The notes below the pieces were generated by a model, which saw nothing but the letters and a program-made list of their open reading frames with translations, ran no database searches and was not told the DNA's origin. This document shows positions 24,715 to 33,669 of a stretch of DNA of 64,000 bases, piece by piece (position 1 is the stretch's first letter; each line of letters starts with the position of its first letter). This DNA is from UBA1672 sp050633505 (GTDB taxonomy: Bacteria > Pseudomonadota > Alphaproteobacteria > Micavibrionales > Micavibrionaceae). The stretch spans positions 192,667-256,666 of the forward strand of contig JBOEGQ010000010.1 in the NCBI GenBank assembly GCA_050633505.1, given 5' to 3'. A program made the translations under genes and the position numbers.

Positions 24715-27700
24715 ATGCCAAAAAGAACCGACATAAAAACCATCGCAATTATTGGCGCAGGCCCAATCGTTATTGGTCAAGCGTGTGAATTTGATTATTC
24801 AGGAACACAGGCCTGTAAAGCCTTACGTGAAGAAGGATATCGCATTGTTCTGGTGAATTCCAACCCTGCAACAATTATGACTGATCCGGATACAGCCGAT
24901 GCAGTTTACGTTGAACCCATTACCCCTGATATTGTTACTAAAATCCTTGAGAAAGAGCGTCCTGACGCCCTTCTTCCGACAATGGGCGGGCAAACGGCTC
25001 TTAATACCGCGCTTGCACTTGACGAAGATGGAACGCTTGAACGTCTCGGAATTGAACTTATCGGCGCAAAGGCAGATGTAATTGACAAGGCCGAAGACCG
25101 TGACAAATTTAAGGTGTGCATGAATGAACTCGGTCTGGAATCTGCACGTTCCATGACTGTCCACAATATGGACGAAGCGCGCGAAGCGCTTGAAAGCATT
25201 GGTCTTCCGGCCATTATGCGCCCGTCCTTCACAATGGGTGGAACCGGCGGCGGTATTGCCTATAACCGTGATGATTATGAGCGCATCGTTCGAGATGGCC
25301 TCGACGCATCTCCAACCACAGAAGTTCTGGTTGAAGAATCCCTGCTCGGCTGGAAAGAATATGAAATGGAAGTTGTTCGTGACAAAAACGACAACTGTAT
25401 CATCATCTGCTCAATTGAAAATGTTGATCCGATGGGGGTGCATACAGGTGATTCCATCACCGTTGCACCTGCCCTGACCTTGACAGATAAAGAATACCAA
25501 ATCATGCGTAATGCCTCCTTGGCTGTCTTGCGTGGGATCGGCGTGGAGACAGGTGGATCGAATGTTCAATTCGCCCTGAACCCGGAAGATGGGCGCATGA
25601 TTGTAATCGAGATGAACCCCCGTGTATCGCGCTCTTCTGCTCTTGCATCAAAGGCAACGGGTTTCCCGATTGCCAAAATTGCGGCTAAACTTGCCGTTGG
25701 TTACACATTGGATGAACTTGGCAATGACATTACAGATGGTAAAACCCCGGCCAGCTTTGAACCCAGTATTGATTACGTCGTGACAAAAGTGCCGAGATTC
25801 GCATTTGAAAAATTCAAGGGCAGTGAACCGACACTAACCACAGCAATGAAGTCTGTTGGTGAGGCCATGTCAATTGGACGATGCTTTGAAGAATCATTAC
25901 AAAAAGCGATGCGCTCTCTTGAAAAAGGCCTAACCGGTCTATCTCCAATTTATATTGGTGGCGCAGGCGACGATAATCCCGAAGCACAGCGTGACGCCCT
26001 ACTCTCTGCGATATCCAAGCCAACACCACAGCGTATCTTACATATTGCGCAAGGCTTTCGCCATGGCTTGTCTTTGGATGAAATACAACGCATTTCAAAA
26101 TACGACCCTTGGTTCTTGGAGCGCATTGAAAACATTATCAATTGTGAAAAACGCATTATTGAAAAAGGTCTTCCTGTCGATGCACAAGGATGGATGGACG
26201 TGAAACGCCTTGGCTTTGCCGATGCGCAATTAGCAGATCTGGTCGGCGTCTCTGAAAGTAATGTACGTAAGGCACGTACAACACACGACATACACCCGGT
26301 CTTCAAACGCGTGGATAGCTGCGCCGCCGAAATCCCATCAGAAACGCCATATATGTATTCAACATATGAAGGCAATGGTTTGACCCCGGCCGAAAATGAA
26401 ATCGACGCAACTGACAGAGAAAAAGTTATCATTCTGGGCGGCGGACCAAATCGTATTGGTCAAGGAATTGAATTCGATTATTGCTGCGTTCATGCGGCCT
26501 ACGCCCTTAAAGAAGCCGGGTATGAAACAATCATGGTCAATTGTAACCCTGAAACAGTTTCAACTGATTACGACACATCAGATCGCCTTTATTTCGAACC
26601 ATTAACCGAAGAAGATGTTATTGAGCTTATCAAAGCAGAACAGCAAAACGGGAATGTAAAAGGTGTGATCGTTCAGCTTGGCGGGCAAACACCTCTTAAG
26701 CTTGCACAAACATTATTGGATAACAACATTCCTATCCTCGGTACAGATCCCGATGCGATCGACCTTGCAGAAGACCGCGAACGCTTCCAACAGCTCTTAA
26801 TCGATCTGGATCTGAAACAACCGCCGAATGGCTTGGCCAGTTCAAAAGATGAAGCCATGAACATGGCCGAAGATATTGGTTTCCCTCTTGTTATCCGCCC
26901 GTCTTATGTTCTTGGTGGACAAGGTATGGAAATCGTCCACAGCCTCTCTGAACTGGAACGCTATATCAACACAGCAGTGAAAGTATCAGGCGATAGCCCG
27001 GTCTTACTTGACCGCTATTTGAAAAGCGCCATCGAACTCGATGTTGATGCATTATGTGATGGTGAAGATGTCTATGTGTCCGGGATCATGGAACATATTG
27101 AAGAAGCAGGCGTTCACTCTGGCGATTCGGCATGTGTATTACCACCGCACTCTTTGTCTGTGGAAACAGTTGAAGAAATAAAAGCTCAGACGGTAAAGCT
27201 TGCAAAAGCTTTAAACGTTAAGGGATTAATGAACGTTCAATACGCCATTCGTAAAGATGATGAGACTGGCGAAGATATCGTCTACATTATTGAGGTAAAT
27301 CCACGGGCATCACGTACGGTTCCGTTTGTTGCAAAGGCAACAGGTATTCCGGTTGCAAAAATCGCCGCACGTATTATGGCGGGTGAGAAAATCAGTGATT
27401 TCTCCAACATATTACGAGGCATGACAAATGAGCATTACGCGGTCAAAGCGCCCGTTTTCCCATTCAACCGTTTCCCTGGCGTAGATCCCCTTCTGGGCCC
27501 TGAGATGAAATCAACCGGTGAAGTGATCGGCCTTGATAAAGATTTATCACACGCCATTGCGAAGTCACAAATTGGTGCAGGCTTTAATTTACCGACAAGC
27601 GGTACAGTCTTCATTTCGGTTAAAAATGCAGATAAAGAAGGTATCGTCCCCGTTGCAAAAGAGCTTTCAGAAATCGGGTTTAACCTAATTGCGACAAGTG

Positions 27701-28020
27701 GCACATGTGCCTTTTTACAAGAGCAAGGAATTGAAGTCACCCGTGTGAACAAGGTCATGGAAGGTCAACCACATATCATTGATGCCATTATCAATGGAGA
27801 AATTGATCTGGTGATTAACACCACGACAAAAAGCACACAATCAGTATCGGATTCTTCATCAATACGGCGCATGGCTTTGATGAATAAAATCCCTTATTAC
27901 ACACTTGTTACTGCTGCAAAAGCGACAGTCCGCGCCATTCACGCACTTAAAGATCGTGATCTGGACGTTGCATCACTGCAAAGTTATTTTGAGGATAAAG
28001 ATAAAAGCGAGGCGGCCTAA
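24715..28020 (+). CDS. carB: Carbamoyl-phosphate synthase large subunit
   Basis: The synthetase subunit, 1101 residues, with the usual internal duplication. Each half has a pre-ATP-grasp and an ATP-grasp domain (first half IAIIGAGPIVIGQACEFDYSG, second half VIILGGGPNRIGQGIEFDYCC). A C-terminal MGS-like allosteric domain follows (FNLIATSGTCAFLQEQGIEV). The frame is open 11 codons further upstream to a TTG inside carA, but ATG 24715 gives the conserved start MPKRTDIKTIAIIGAGP. It is transcribed with carA. Confidence 0.98.
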   Translation: MPKRTDIKTIAIIGAGPIVIGQACEFDYSGTQACKALREEGYRIVLVNSNPATIMTDPDTADAVYVEPITPDIVTKILEKERPDALLPTMGGQTALNTALALDEDGTLERLGIELIGAKADVIDKAEDRDKFKVCMNELGLESARSMTVHNMDEAREALESIGLPAIMRPSFTMGGTGGGIAYNRDDYERIVRDGLDASPTTEVLVEESLLGWKEYEMEVVRDKNDNCIIICSIENVDPMGVHTGDSITVAPALTLTDKEYQIMRNASLAVLRGIGVETGGSNVQFALNPEDGRMIVIEMNPRVSRSSALASKATGFPIAKIAAKLAVGYTLDELGNDITDGKTPASFEPSIDYVVTKVPRFAFEKFKGSEPTLTTAMKSVGEAMSIGRCFEESLQKAMRSLEKGLTGLSPIYIGGAGDDNPEAQRDALLSAISKPTPQRILHIAQGFRHGLSLDEIQRISKYDPWFLERIENIINCEKRIIEKGLPVDAQGWMDVKRLGFADAQLADLVGVSESNVRKARTTHDIHPVFKRVDSCAAEIPSETPYMYSTYEGNGLTPAENEIDATDREKVIILGGGPNRIGQGIEFDYCCVHAAYALKEAGYETIMVNCNPETVSTDYDTSDRLYFEPLTEEDVIELIKAEQQNGNVKGVIVQLGGQTPLKLAQTLLDNNIPILGTDPDAIDLAEDRERFQQLLIDLDLKQPPNGLASSKDEAMNMAEDIGFPLVIRPSYVLGGQGMEIVHSLSELERYINTAVKVSGDSPVLLDRYLKSAIELDVDALCDGEDVYVSGIMEHIEEAGVHSGDSACVLPPHSLSVETVEEIKAQTVKLAKALNVKGLMNVQYAIRKDDETGEDIVYIIEVNPRASRTVPFVAKATGIPVAKIAARIMAGEKISDFSNILRGMTNEHYAVKAPVFPFNRFPGVDPLLGPEMKSTGEVIGLDKDLSHAIAKSQIGAGFNLPTSGTVFISVKNADKEGIVPVAKELSEIGFNLIATSGTCAFLQEQGIEVTRVNKVMEGQPHIIDAIINGEIDLVINTTTKSTQSVSDSSSIRRMALMNKIPYYTLVTAAKATVRAIHALKDRDLDVASLQSYFEDKDKSEAA

Positions 28021-28054
28021 TATTTAGGTTCGCCGCCCTTTCATCTCAGAGAAT

Positions 28055-28082
28055 AATGGCCTGCGCATAAACGCATGCCATT
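28055..28082. terminator. Hairpin between convergent carB and the J-domain gene
   Basis: AATGGCCTGCG (28055-28065) pairs with CGCATGCCATT (28072-28082), 11 bp with one mismatch and a 6-nt loop CATAAA. Neither side has a clear T-run, so this is either a factor-assisted terminator or a shared 3' stem for two convergent genes. Confidence 0.4.
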
Positions 28083-28095
28083 AAGGGTGCCTAGC

Positions 28096-28872
28096 CTAGC
28101 AGAAACGTAATAGGTACTCATAGCACCCCTTCACCTTAAGGTATAAACCTTCTGAACCACCTTTATCCGGGTGCACACTCTTCAGCATGGCCTTATATTT
28201 CTTTTCCAATTGATCTTTTGTAAAATCACGTTTGAGATCAAGAATTAATATTGCCTCTTCAAATCTTGGGTCTTGATTCGGCGCACCTTGTTGCTGGATC
28301 TGCTCGCCCCCAGGTCCGGCAATCATTTGCGGTGCCTGAGGGGGTAATGCCTGTACATTCTGAGGGGGAAGAGCCGCATATGCGGGTTGCATATCGGTAT
28401 ATTGTGGCTGCTGCGGTGGTGGTGGACGATATGTTTGCTCTGGCCTATTATTTCCACTGCGCAAAGACATCCCTGCATAGAACAACGCCGCCAAAAGACC
28501 AAGGCCACCCAAAACGGCCAAAATTGCGTAAAAGTACCCGTATTTAAACAGATAAACCCCCGCCAGTGTCACCGTACCTGAAATAACATAAAGCCCACAC
28601 CAAAATAGTAATAGCAACAATGCCGGCTTATAAGGGTTATCAAGCTTTTCCCCCATAATATGCTGATAAAAGAAAAAGAAAGAAGACATTTGCCGTGAAT
28701 ACCCAACCAGCAATGCAATCGCGACGAGAAACAAGACAAACCAGCTCAGCATGCATGATGTTTCAAGCAAGAATGCCCACCATTCAGGAATCTTATATAT
28801 ACCATTATTCAGAATAAAATCTCTGAGGCTTGAATACGCAAAACCAAGTGTTTCGACATCTCTATAACGCAT
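28096..28872 (-). CDS. Membrane protein with a C-terminal J domain
   Basis: A 258-residue protein with about four transmembrane helices in residues 35-140 and a Pro/Gln-rich linker (about 145-203). The compact C-terminal J domain (about 204-258) contains the essential HPD motif (KSVHPDKGGSEG). J domains stimulate Hsp70 (DnaK) ATPase, so the protein may recruit DnaK to the inner membrane. The membrane part matches nothing I recognise. It is divergent from greA across a 196-bp gap and convergent with carB. The J domain is at the extreme C-terminus, as in DjlA/TerB-type and TIM14-like proteins, but no TerB domain is visible. Confidence 0.85.
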   Translation of the reverse strand: MRYRDVETLGFAYSSLRDFILNNGIYKIPEWWAFLLETSCMLSWFVLFLVAIALLVGYSRQMSSFFFFYQHIMGEKLDNPYKPALLLLLFWCGLYVISGTVTLAGVYLFKYGYFYAILAVLGGLGLLAALFYAGMSLRSGNNRPEQTYRPPPPQQPQYTDMQPAYAALPPQNVQALPPQAPQMIAGPGGEQIQQQGAPNQDPRFEEAILILDLKRDFTKDQLEKKYKAMLKSVHPDKGGSEGLYLKVKGCYEYLLRFC

Positions 28873-28940
28873 AACATCTCCTTAAAAAGCACGTACAGCC
28901 TACATCAATATTCTATAGAATACATTAAAATTTGCCAATA

Positions 28941-28969
28941 TTGACGGATATATATGAAGTCACTATACT
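28941..28969 (+). promoter_or_regulatory. Near-consensus sigma-70 promoter of greA
   Basis: TTGACG (28941-28946) and TATACT (28964-28969) are separated by exactly 17 bp. Each hexamer differs from consensus at one position. Predicted transcription start is about 28976, some 93 nt upstream of the greA ATG and just before the leader terminator. Confidence 0.75.
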
Positions 28970-28975
28970 GCATCA

Positions 28976-29024
28976 TTCTGTGAGAAAGCCCTCCCGTCGC
29001 ACTATACGGCGGGTCTTCTTTTTT
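28976..29024 (+). ncRNA. Short terminated leader RNA of greA (GraL-like attenuator)
   Basis: The promoter at 28941-28969 and the intrinsic terminator at 28993-29024 define a transcript of about 45-50 nt that ends before greA. No plus-strand gene upstream needs this terminator, since carB ends almost 1 kb away and the gene between is on the other strand. In E. coli the greA leader is attenuated in this way and yields GraL RNAs. Homology to GraL is not claimed, only the same arrangement. Confidence 0.55.
28993..29024 (+). terminator. Intrinsic terminator within the greA leader
   Basis: CCCGTCG (28993-28999) pairs with CGGCGGG (29007-29013), 7 bp with one wobble and a 7-nt loop, followed by TCTTCTTTTTT. 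It lies 45 bp before the greA start codon. Confidence 0.75.
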
Positions 29025-29068
29025 AGATTAACAAAACATAATAAGAACAGACATTTAAGAGATAAAAT

Positions 29069-29542
29069 ATGGATACGATCCCTGTAACAAAACAAGGTTT
29101 TGAAACCCTTAGCCAAGAGCTAAGCCAGCTAAAAACAGTTGCACGACCAGAGGTTATTCAAGCCATTGCAGAAGCAAGAGAGCATGGAGATTTATCTGAG
29201 AATGCGGAGTATCATGCCGCGCGTGAACAGCAGAGCTTTATCGAAGGCCGCATTCAAGAACTCGAAGCCGTTACAGGCCGCGCACAGGTTATTGATCCTG
29301 CATCCCTTAGTGGTGACACGGTAAAATTCGGGGCAACTGTCACAATCGTCGATGAAGAAACAGACGAAGAAGAAACATATCAAATTGTCGGCGATTATGA
29401 ATCTGACATGGATAAGGGCAAACTTTCCATCAGTGCACCTGTTGCACGCGCCTTAATCGGAAAATCCGACGGTGATTCTGTTACCGTAAGAACCCCCAAA
29501 GGAACACGTGACTACGAAATTATTTCAGTTGAATTTAAATAA
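29069..29542 (+). CDS. greA: Transcription elongation factor GreA
   Basis: Rescues backtracked RNA polymerase by stimulating cleavage of the nascent RNA. Its 157 residues have the N-terminal antiparallel coiled coil (about 1-76) with the acidic tip motif GDLSENAEYHAA that inserts in the secondary channel, and the C-terminal FKBP-like domain (VTIVDEETDEEETYQIVG, ISAPVARALIGKSDGDSV). Full length, with the canonical start MDTIPVTKQGFETLSQEL. It is probably regulated by the leader terminator just upstream. The following gene starts 20 bp downstream and may be co-transcribed. Confidence 0.97.
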   Translation: MDTIPVTKQGFETLSQELSQLKTVARPEVIQAIAEAREHGDLSENAEYHAAREQQSFIEGRIQELEAVTGRAQVIDPASLSGDTVKFGATVTIVDEETDEEETYQIVGDYESDMDKGKLSISAPVARALIGKSDGDSVTVRTPKGTRDYEIISVEFK

Positions 29543-29562
29543 TCCTTTTCAAGAGCACAGCT

Positions 29563-30282
29563 ATGAAACAACTCAGCCTTATTTTCCTTGGTTTATGCAT
29601 TGCCGCGGGCTTATCCGCATCAGGATATTTTATCAGCCAAACCATGTATAATGCAAAAGTTGCCCTAAACACGGCTGAGGCAAAAGGACTGGCAGAGCGG
29701 CGCGTTGAGGCAGATCGTGCAAATTGGACCGTACGCTTTAGCTTAGACGGAAGCCAAGAGCACAAAATTGCAAATCTGTATAAAACTGCCGAAGATCATC
29801 AGAGGCAGATTATAGACCTTCTGAAGCAAAGCGGCTTTGACGACAACGAAATAAAAATTGGTGTTATCGACTACAGATTCCAAGAATTTCGCGATGATAA
29901 TCAAAACCTTGTTGATTCCAAACAAATCTTGGAAGGCTCAATCAGTATCGAAACAAACAACGTTAAACTGGTTGCCACGGCACGGTCCAATGTGAATAAG
30001 CTTATCGCAAAAGGCATTAATGTCAGCAATAATGCCCCCGCATATATCTATACAAAGCTCAATAATATTAAGCCTGAAATGTTAAGAGAAGCGACAAAAA
30101 ACGCCCGCCTTGCAGCCAATGAGTTCGCCGAAAATGCCGGTGTAACTGTCGGCGGAATAAGAAGCGCACGACAAGGTAACTTCTACATCCGTGATGCGGG
30201 GGAAAGTTACGGCGACACGCAGAAAATTGAGAAAGATATCCGCGTTGTAACAACAATTACGTTCTACCTAACGGATAAATAA
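29563..30282 (+). CDS. SIMPL (DUF541) domain protein, exported or membrane-anchored
   Basis: A 239-residue protein with an N-terminal hydrophobic helix (IFLGLCIAAGLSASGYFIS) and a SIMPL/DUF541 domain over the rest. Recognisable family elements are AEAKGLAERRVEADRANWTVRF, QSGFDDNEIKI, the mid-domain SISIETNNVKLVA, ATKNARLAANEFAENAGVTVGGI and the final DIRVVTTITFYL. SIMPL proteins are periplasmic or outer-surface proteins of poorly defined role. AAGAG lies 7 nt before ATG 29563. It lies 20 bp after greA and is convergent with the small gene at 30289-30528, only 6 bp away. Confidence 0.85.
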   Translation: MKQLSLIFLGLCIAAGLSASGYFISQTMYNAKVALNTAEAKGLAERRVEADRANWTVRFSLDGSQEHKIANLYKTAEDHQRQIIDLLKQSGFDDNEIKIGVIDYRFQEFRDDNQNLVDSKQILEGSISIETNNVKLVATARSNVNKLIAKGINVSNNAPAYIYTKLNNIKPEMLREATKNARLAANEFAENAGVTVGGIRSARQGNFYIRDAGESYGDTQKIEKDIRVVTTITFYLTDK

Positions 30283-30288
30283 AGACAA

Positions 30289-30528
30289 TTAGATAAGAGA
30301 TTCGAATGCCTGTTGATCCCCAGAGAGTGGAGCATTATTTTGTGCCACCTCTGCACCGGCATTACGGGCAATCGTATCCAGCTCAGCCAGAAGTACGGCT
30401 TCTTCAGAAATTGTGACATTATCAACAACGGTACTCACACCCTCTTCCGCCTTTTCAGACTTCTGAGATTTAGATACATCAGATGAAATGTTCTGAATTT
30501 GAGTATATGATCCAATTGAATCAACCAT
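30289..30528 (-). CDS. Small protein of unknown function (79 aa)
   Basis: Begins MVDSIGSYTQIQN and has the segment VDNVTISEEAVLLAELDTI followed by an Ala/Gln-rich C-terminus. It has no signal peptide, membrane segment or Cys. AAGGA lies 8 nt before the ATG, so translation is well supported. The 'V.IS.EA..L' motif is common in flagellar and secretion-associated small proteins of Proteobacteria, including FlgM-like ones, but this is too weak to assign. It is convergent with the SIMPL gene and downstream of the NDUFAF6-like gene. Confidence 0.65.
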   Translation of the reverse strand: MVDSIGSYTQIQNISSDVSKSQKSEKAEEGVSTVVDNVTISEEAVLLAELDTIARNAGAEVAQNNAPLSGDQQAFESLI

Positions 30529-30583
30529 CGCCGCATTCCTTGCTATTTTGAATTATCACACCACCATTATAAGGCTTTCCATA

Positions 30584-31423
30584 TCAAAAGGACAAGAGTT
30601 TTGTTTTACAGAACACTCTAAACACTTTGAAAGCAGGATCACGTTGCATCAGCGGGGACATCACATCGTAATTTAACGCACTCATCTGCCTCAGATAGAG
30701 GTGGCTTAACTCTTGAGAAGCTTTGAGATATGGGGTCTTCATTTTCACCCGCTTCGGACATGCCTCAACAATATCCTTAATAACCTGTTGGAGAGCTACC
30801 TGCCCTGCTTCCTCAAAAATCGTATCGATATTCACACCATGCACATCACAAAGATCCTGTGGCAACATCATGCGTCCCTGACGTGCATAATGCGCTGTTG
30901 CCCTTAAAACACCACAAACCCCGTAGTTAATCGCAATAGTACGGAGATCCTGTTCTGTATCCCTCTTCTCTCCTATCACAGAAAGGATAAGGTGTAACAA
31001 CGGTGTTCCGGTAAAGTCTGCATAATTAAATATCCCCTCAATGTTGGAGGGCGCCACATTCTCCAAATCAAATTCACGCGCATAGATCAACTTGTCAAAA
31101 TGCTCTCGATCAAGGCTATGTTTTTCAATGGTCTTGGACAGTGGCTTTACCACCTCATGTTCAAGAACATTCCCCGATTCATAGATTCCTTTTATTGCAT
31201 CTCGCCACCATTGAAGACGAATATGCCCCAATGTACTCTCACTCACGATTTCTCTTGTCTTGGCAATTTCATGATTAAAGGCCAAAAGCGTCCATACATC
31301 CCCCCGTATATCAGGCGGCACAAACATAGAGCACAAAAACCTATCCGGGTCATGTTGCTGCGTAAGCTGCCCACAGTAGGAACGTGTGTTGCCTTTTGAA
31401 TTCTCTTGATTATTTTTTTGCAT
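30584..31423 (-). CDS. Squalene/phytoene synthase-fold protein, NDUFAF6-like
   Basis: About 279 residues with the all-alpha prenyl synthase fold pattern: FVPPDIRGDVWTLLAFNHEIAKTREIVSE, then GHIRLQWWRDAIKGIYE, the mid-region ALARE-like YAREFD, and RQGRMMLPQDL. The first Asp-rich substrate motif of true squalene or phytoene synthases is replaced by FNHEIAKTR, so catalysis is unlikely. Proteins of this type in alphaproteobacteria and mitochondria (NDUFAF6) are linked to respiratory complex I assembly. ATG 31423 is used; an upstream TTG (31432) is in frame. It is divergent from sodB. In relatives it often follows secF and the Mth938-type gene. Confidence 0.75.
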   Translation of the reverse strand: MQKNNQENSKGNTRSYCGQLTQQHDPDRFLCSMFVPPDIRGDVWTLLAFNHEIAKTREIVSESTLGHIRLQWWRDAIKGIYESGNVLEHEVVKPLSKTIEKHSLDREHFDKLIYAREFDLENVAPSNIEGIFNYADFTGTPLLHLILSVIGEKRDTEQDLRTIAINYGVCGVLRATAHYARQGRMMLPQDLCDVHGVNIDTIFEEAGQVALQQVIKDIVEACPKRVKMKTPYLKASQELSHLYLRQMSALNYDVMSPLMQRDPAFKVFRVFCKTKLLSF

Positions 31424-31525
31424 CGGACGCAAATAACTCTTTCTAAAGAAACATAAAAAATCTACTGTAGGGCTTATCAGCTTTTAAGCCTGAAGAAAAG
31501 AATTAGAAAAACGCAGGAGAAGAAA

Positions 31526-32140
31526 ATGTCAGCTTTTGACCTTCCAAAATTACCTTATGCATATGATGCACTTGATCCATATATGTCCGCAGAGACATTG
31601 GAATTTCACCATGATAAGCACCACAATGCCTATGTTGTGAATGGTAATAAAATTATCGAAGGCCTACCGAATATGGGCGACACACTCGAAGAAGTGGTTA
31701 TCAACGCACATAAACAGGGCGAAGCCGGCCTATTTAACAATGCAGGTCAGCACTGGAATCACAAATTATTCTGGAACTGGATGAAGCCAAATGGCGGCGG
31801 CAATCGCCCCGGCAATCTGGATGCATCCATTGTAGAGAGCTTTGGCTCCTTCGAGGCATTCCGTGATCAGTTCATTCAGGCCGGATTAACACAGTTTGGC
31901 TCAGGCTGGTGCTGGTTGGTTCTCAACAAAGATGGAAAACTAGAAGTCACAAAAACTCCAAATGGTGAAAACCCACTAATTAATGGTCAGATTGCACTTC
32001 TTGGCTGTGATGTGTGGGAACATAGCTATTACATTGATTATCGCAATGCACGCCCCAAATATCTAGACGCATTCGTTGATAACCTTGTGAACTGGGAATT
32101 TGTAACCGAATTATTGGAACAAGGTCAAAACAAAATCTAA
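31526..32140 (+). CDS. sodB: Superoxide dismutase, Fe-type
   Basis: Converts superoxide to oxygen and hydrogen peroxide. A 204-residue full-length Fe/Mn family enzyme. Metal ligands are His in LEFHHDKHH and in NNAGQHWNHKLFW, and the Asp and His of the GCDVWEHSYY motif. Gln in the NNAGQHWNH segment is the position that distinguishes Fe-type (Gln here) from Mn-type (Gln supplied elsewhere), so Fe is favoured. There is no signal peptide, so it is cytoplasmic. GGAG lies just upstream of ATG 31526 and a strong terminator follows. Divergent from the NDUFAF6-like gene. Confidence 0.97.
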   Translation: MSAFDLPKLPYAYDALDPYMSAETLEFHHDKHHNAYVVNGNKIIEGLPNMGDTLEEVVINAHKQGEAGLFNNAGQHWNHKLFWNWMKPNGGGNRPGNLDASIVESFGSFEAFRDQFIQAGLTQFGSGWCWLVLNKDGKLEVTKTPNGENPLINGQIALLGCDVWEHSYYIDYRNARPKYLDAFVDNLVNWEFVTELLEQGQNKI

Positions 32141-32173
32141 TATTTTAGATTAAGAAGAATAAATAAGATATTG

Positions 32174-32200
32174 AAAGGGCTTTTTAAAAAGCCCTTTTTC
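32174..32200. terminator. Strong intrinsic terminator of sodB, shared with the convergent gene
   Basis: AAAGGGCTTTTT (32174-32185) is perfectly complementary to AAAAAGCCCTTT (32186-32197), followed by TTC. It lies 34 bp after the sodB stop and directly abuts the stop of the minus-strand gene ending at 32200. Confidence 0.88.
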
Positions 32201-33588
32201 TACATAAAAGACCCGGGCCTGCGATTTGCACCATAATCGGCCGAAGCAACACCATACCCTTCACCCGAAACAGGTGTATTTCCCAATGAAAGGTCACCTT
32301 GCATGCCATCATTAATGACTTGCTCTGCTGCTTCATCAACCATCTTCGGTAATTGATCCATCGCATCATGCCCGTTTTTAAACAACTGCTGTAGAAAATC
32401 AGGTGAATTTGCCTTATCTGTAAAAGCATCTTTCGTCGCCTGAATATATCCCGCCATTTCCTGATCCGACAGCCCTTTAGGATTTATATCCTGCTCCGCC
32501 AGTTTTTGGCTCATATAGTCTTGATCGATCCCATCTATATAAGATTGAATGGCTGGCCGCATATTCACCAATTCACTCGCTTTTTGTACAAGGCCACCTT
32601 CATCTGCATCGGGTAAAAATGCCGCAATCATCGGCAATACACCAGAATTTTTAATAAAGCCAATTTCTTCTGGCGATGCACCAGCCTCTTCCAATTTCTG
32701 AACAAGATCATCGCTCTTAATAAACGCGCTTAAATCTTGACTTAAGGACGATAAAGCCTCAGACGGTTCAATCGTATTCACTTTGCCCTTATTGGCGTGA
32801 TATGCATCCCAATCCATTCTATTATCAACAGAGACATCACCAATATCATCTATCGCGCGTGATGCAACCTTCTTGGCATCCGATGAGAAACCGTTATCTT
32901 GCACCTCTGTAATATAATCTTGAAGAACCTGCGCATGCTCATGATATCCAGAGTCTTTGAACACAGCTACTGCTTTTGAAATTTCAACCGCAAGGTCGTC
33001 AGGTTTACGCCGCAAAGCATGCAATTCCCTGACAGCCCGCTTGGCAAGAGAGTCAACACCACTTGGATCTTCGTCCAATTTTTGTGCAATCTGATCCATC
33101 TTGGACGCAGGTAATACGTCCTCTTGCATAGCCGTAGCCGCAGGTTGTACTGATTCAACCGGTCGCACCTTGGCCAAGGCCTCATCTTCCGGTGTAATAT
33201 AAGATCGTACGTCTACCGTTTTGCCACTCTCGTGCGTATCAAGCATCACCCGTGCAAAAAGATCTGCATGCTGCGGATGGTCTGCAACAACCTTGTCTAT
33301 CATCAATGATGCCATCGCGGCATTTGTATCTGCAACTTTACTGAGCGCAGCAAGCATTCCCACCAGTGACTTGACAGGTTTACCCTGCTCTCCCGGGCCA
33401 TCTGCAATAATCTGTTTAAGTTTATTTGGGAAATCATCCGCCAGCTCTTGCTGCTGTCTCAATGTATCTTGTCGTTGCGCCATATTCCTGTCGTATAAGT
33501 CCTGCGCAGCCGAACGCATCTGGGGTGATTGCCCCTGCGTTGCGTCATCTATACGTGTTTTGAAATCCTGATCAGAATTATCCGCCAT
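32200..33588 (-). CDS. Large hypothetical protein (462 aa), soluble and helical
   Basis: Acidic, mostly helical protein without signal peptide, Cys or membrane segment. The N-terminus is Gln/Arg/Asp-rich (QRQDTLRQQQELADDF) and likely coiled. A long run of amphipathic helices follows; the C-terminus ends in a Gly-rich tail with YGVASADYGANRRPGSFM. The phrase 'EEIGFIKNSGVLPMIAAFLPDADEG' and the recurrent short helices suggest an alpha-solenoid or scaffold, but I recognise no domain. It starts at ATG 33588 and is alone between sodB (convergent) and the Mth938-like gene (co-directional, 81 bp). It interrupts the gene order seen in related genomes. Confidence 0.7.
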   Translation of the reverse strand: MADNSDQDFKTRIDDATQGQSPQMRSAAQDLYDRNMAQRQDTLRQQQELADDFPNKLKQIIADGPGEQGKPVKSLVGMLAALSKVADTNAAMASLMIDKVVADHPQHADLFARVMLDTHESGKTVDVRSYITPEDEALAKVRPVESVQPAATAMQEDVLPASKMDQIAQKLDEDPSGVDSLAKRAVRELHALRRKPDDLAVEISKAVAVFKDSGYHEHAQVLQDYITEVQDNGFSSDAKKVASRAIDDIGDVSVDNRMDWDAYHANKGKVNTIEPSEALSSLSQDLSAFIKSDDLVQKLEEAGASPEEIGFIKNSGVLPMIAAFLPDADEGGLVQKASELVNMRPAIQSYIDGIDQDYMSQKLAEQDINPKGLSDQEMAGYIQATKDAFTDKANSPDFLQQLFKNGHDAMDQLPKMVDEAAEQVINDGMQGDLSLGNTPVSGEGYGVASADYGANRRPGSFM

Positions 33589-33669
33589 AATACCCGCATT
33601 TCATTATCTTTTATTCTTATCCACCAAGATAACCGAAATACATATCAAAACGCAAACTTTATGGGGGGC

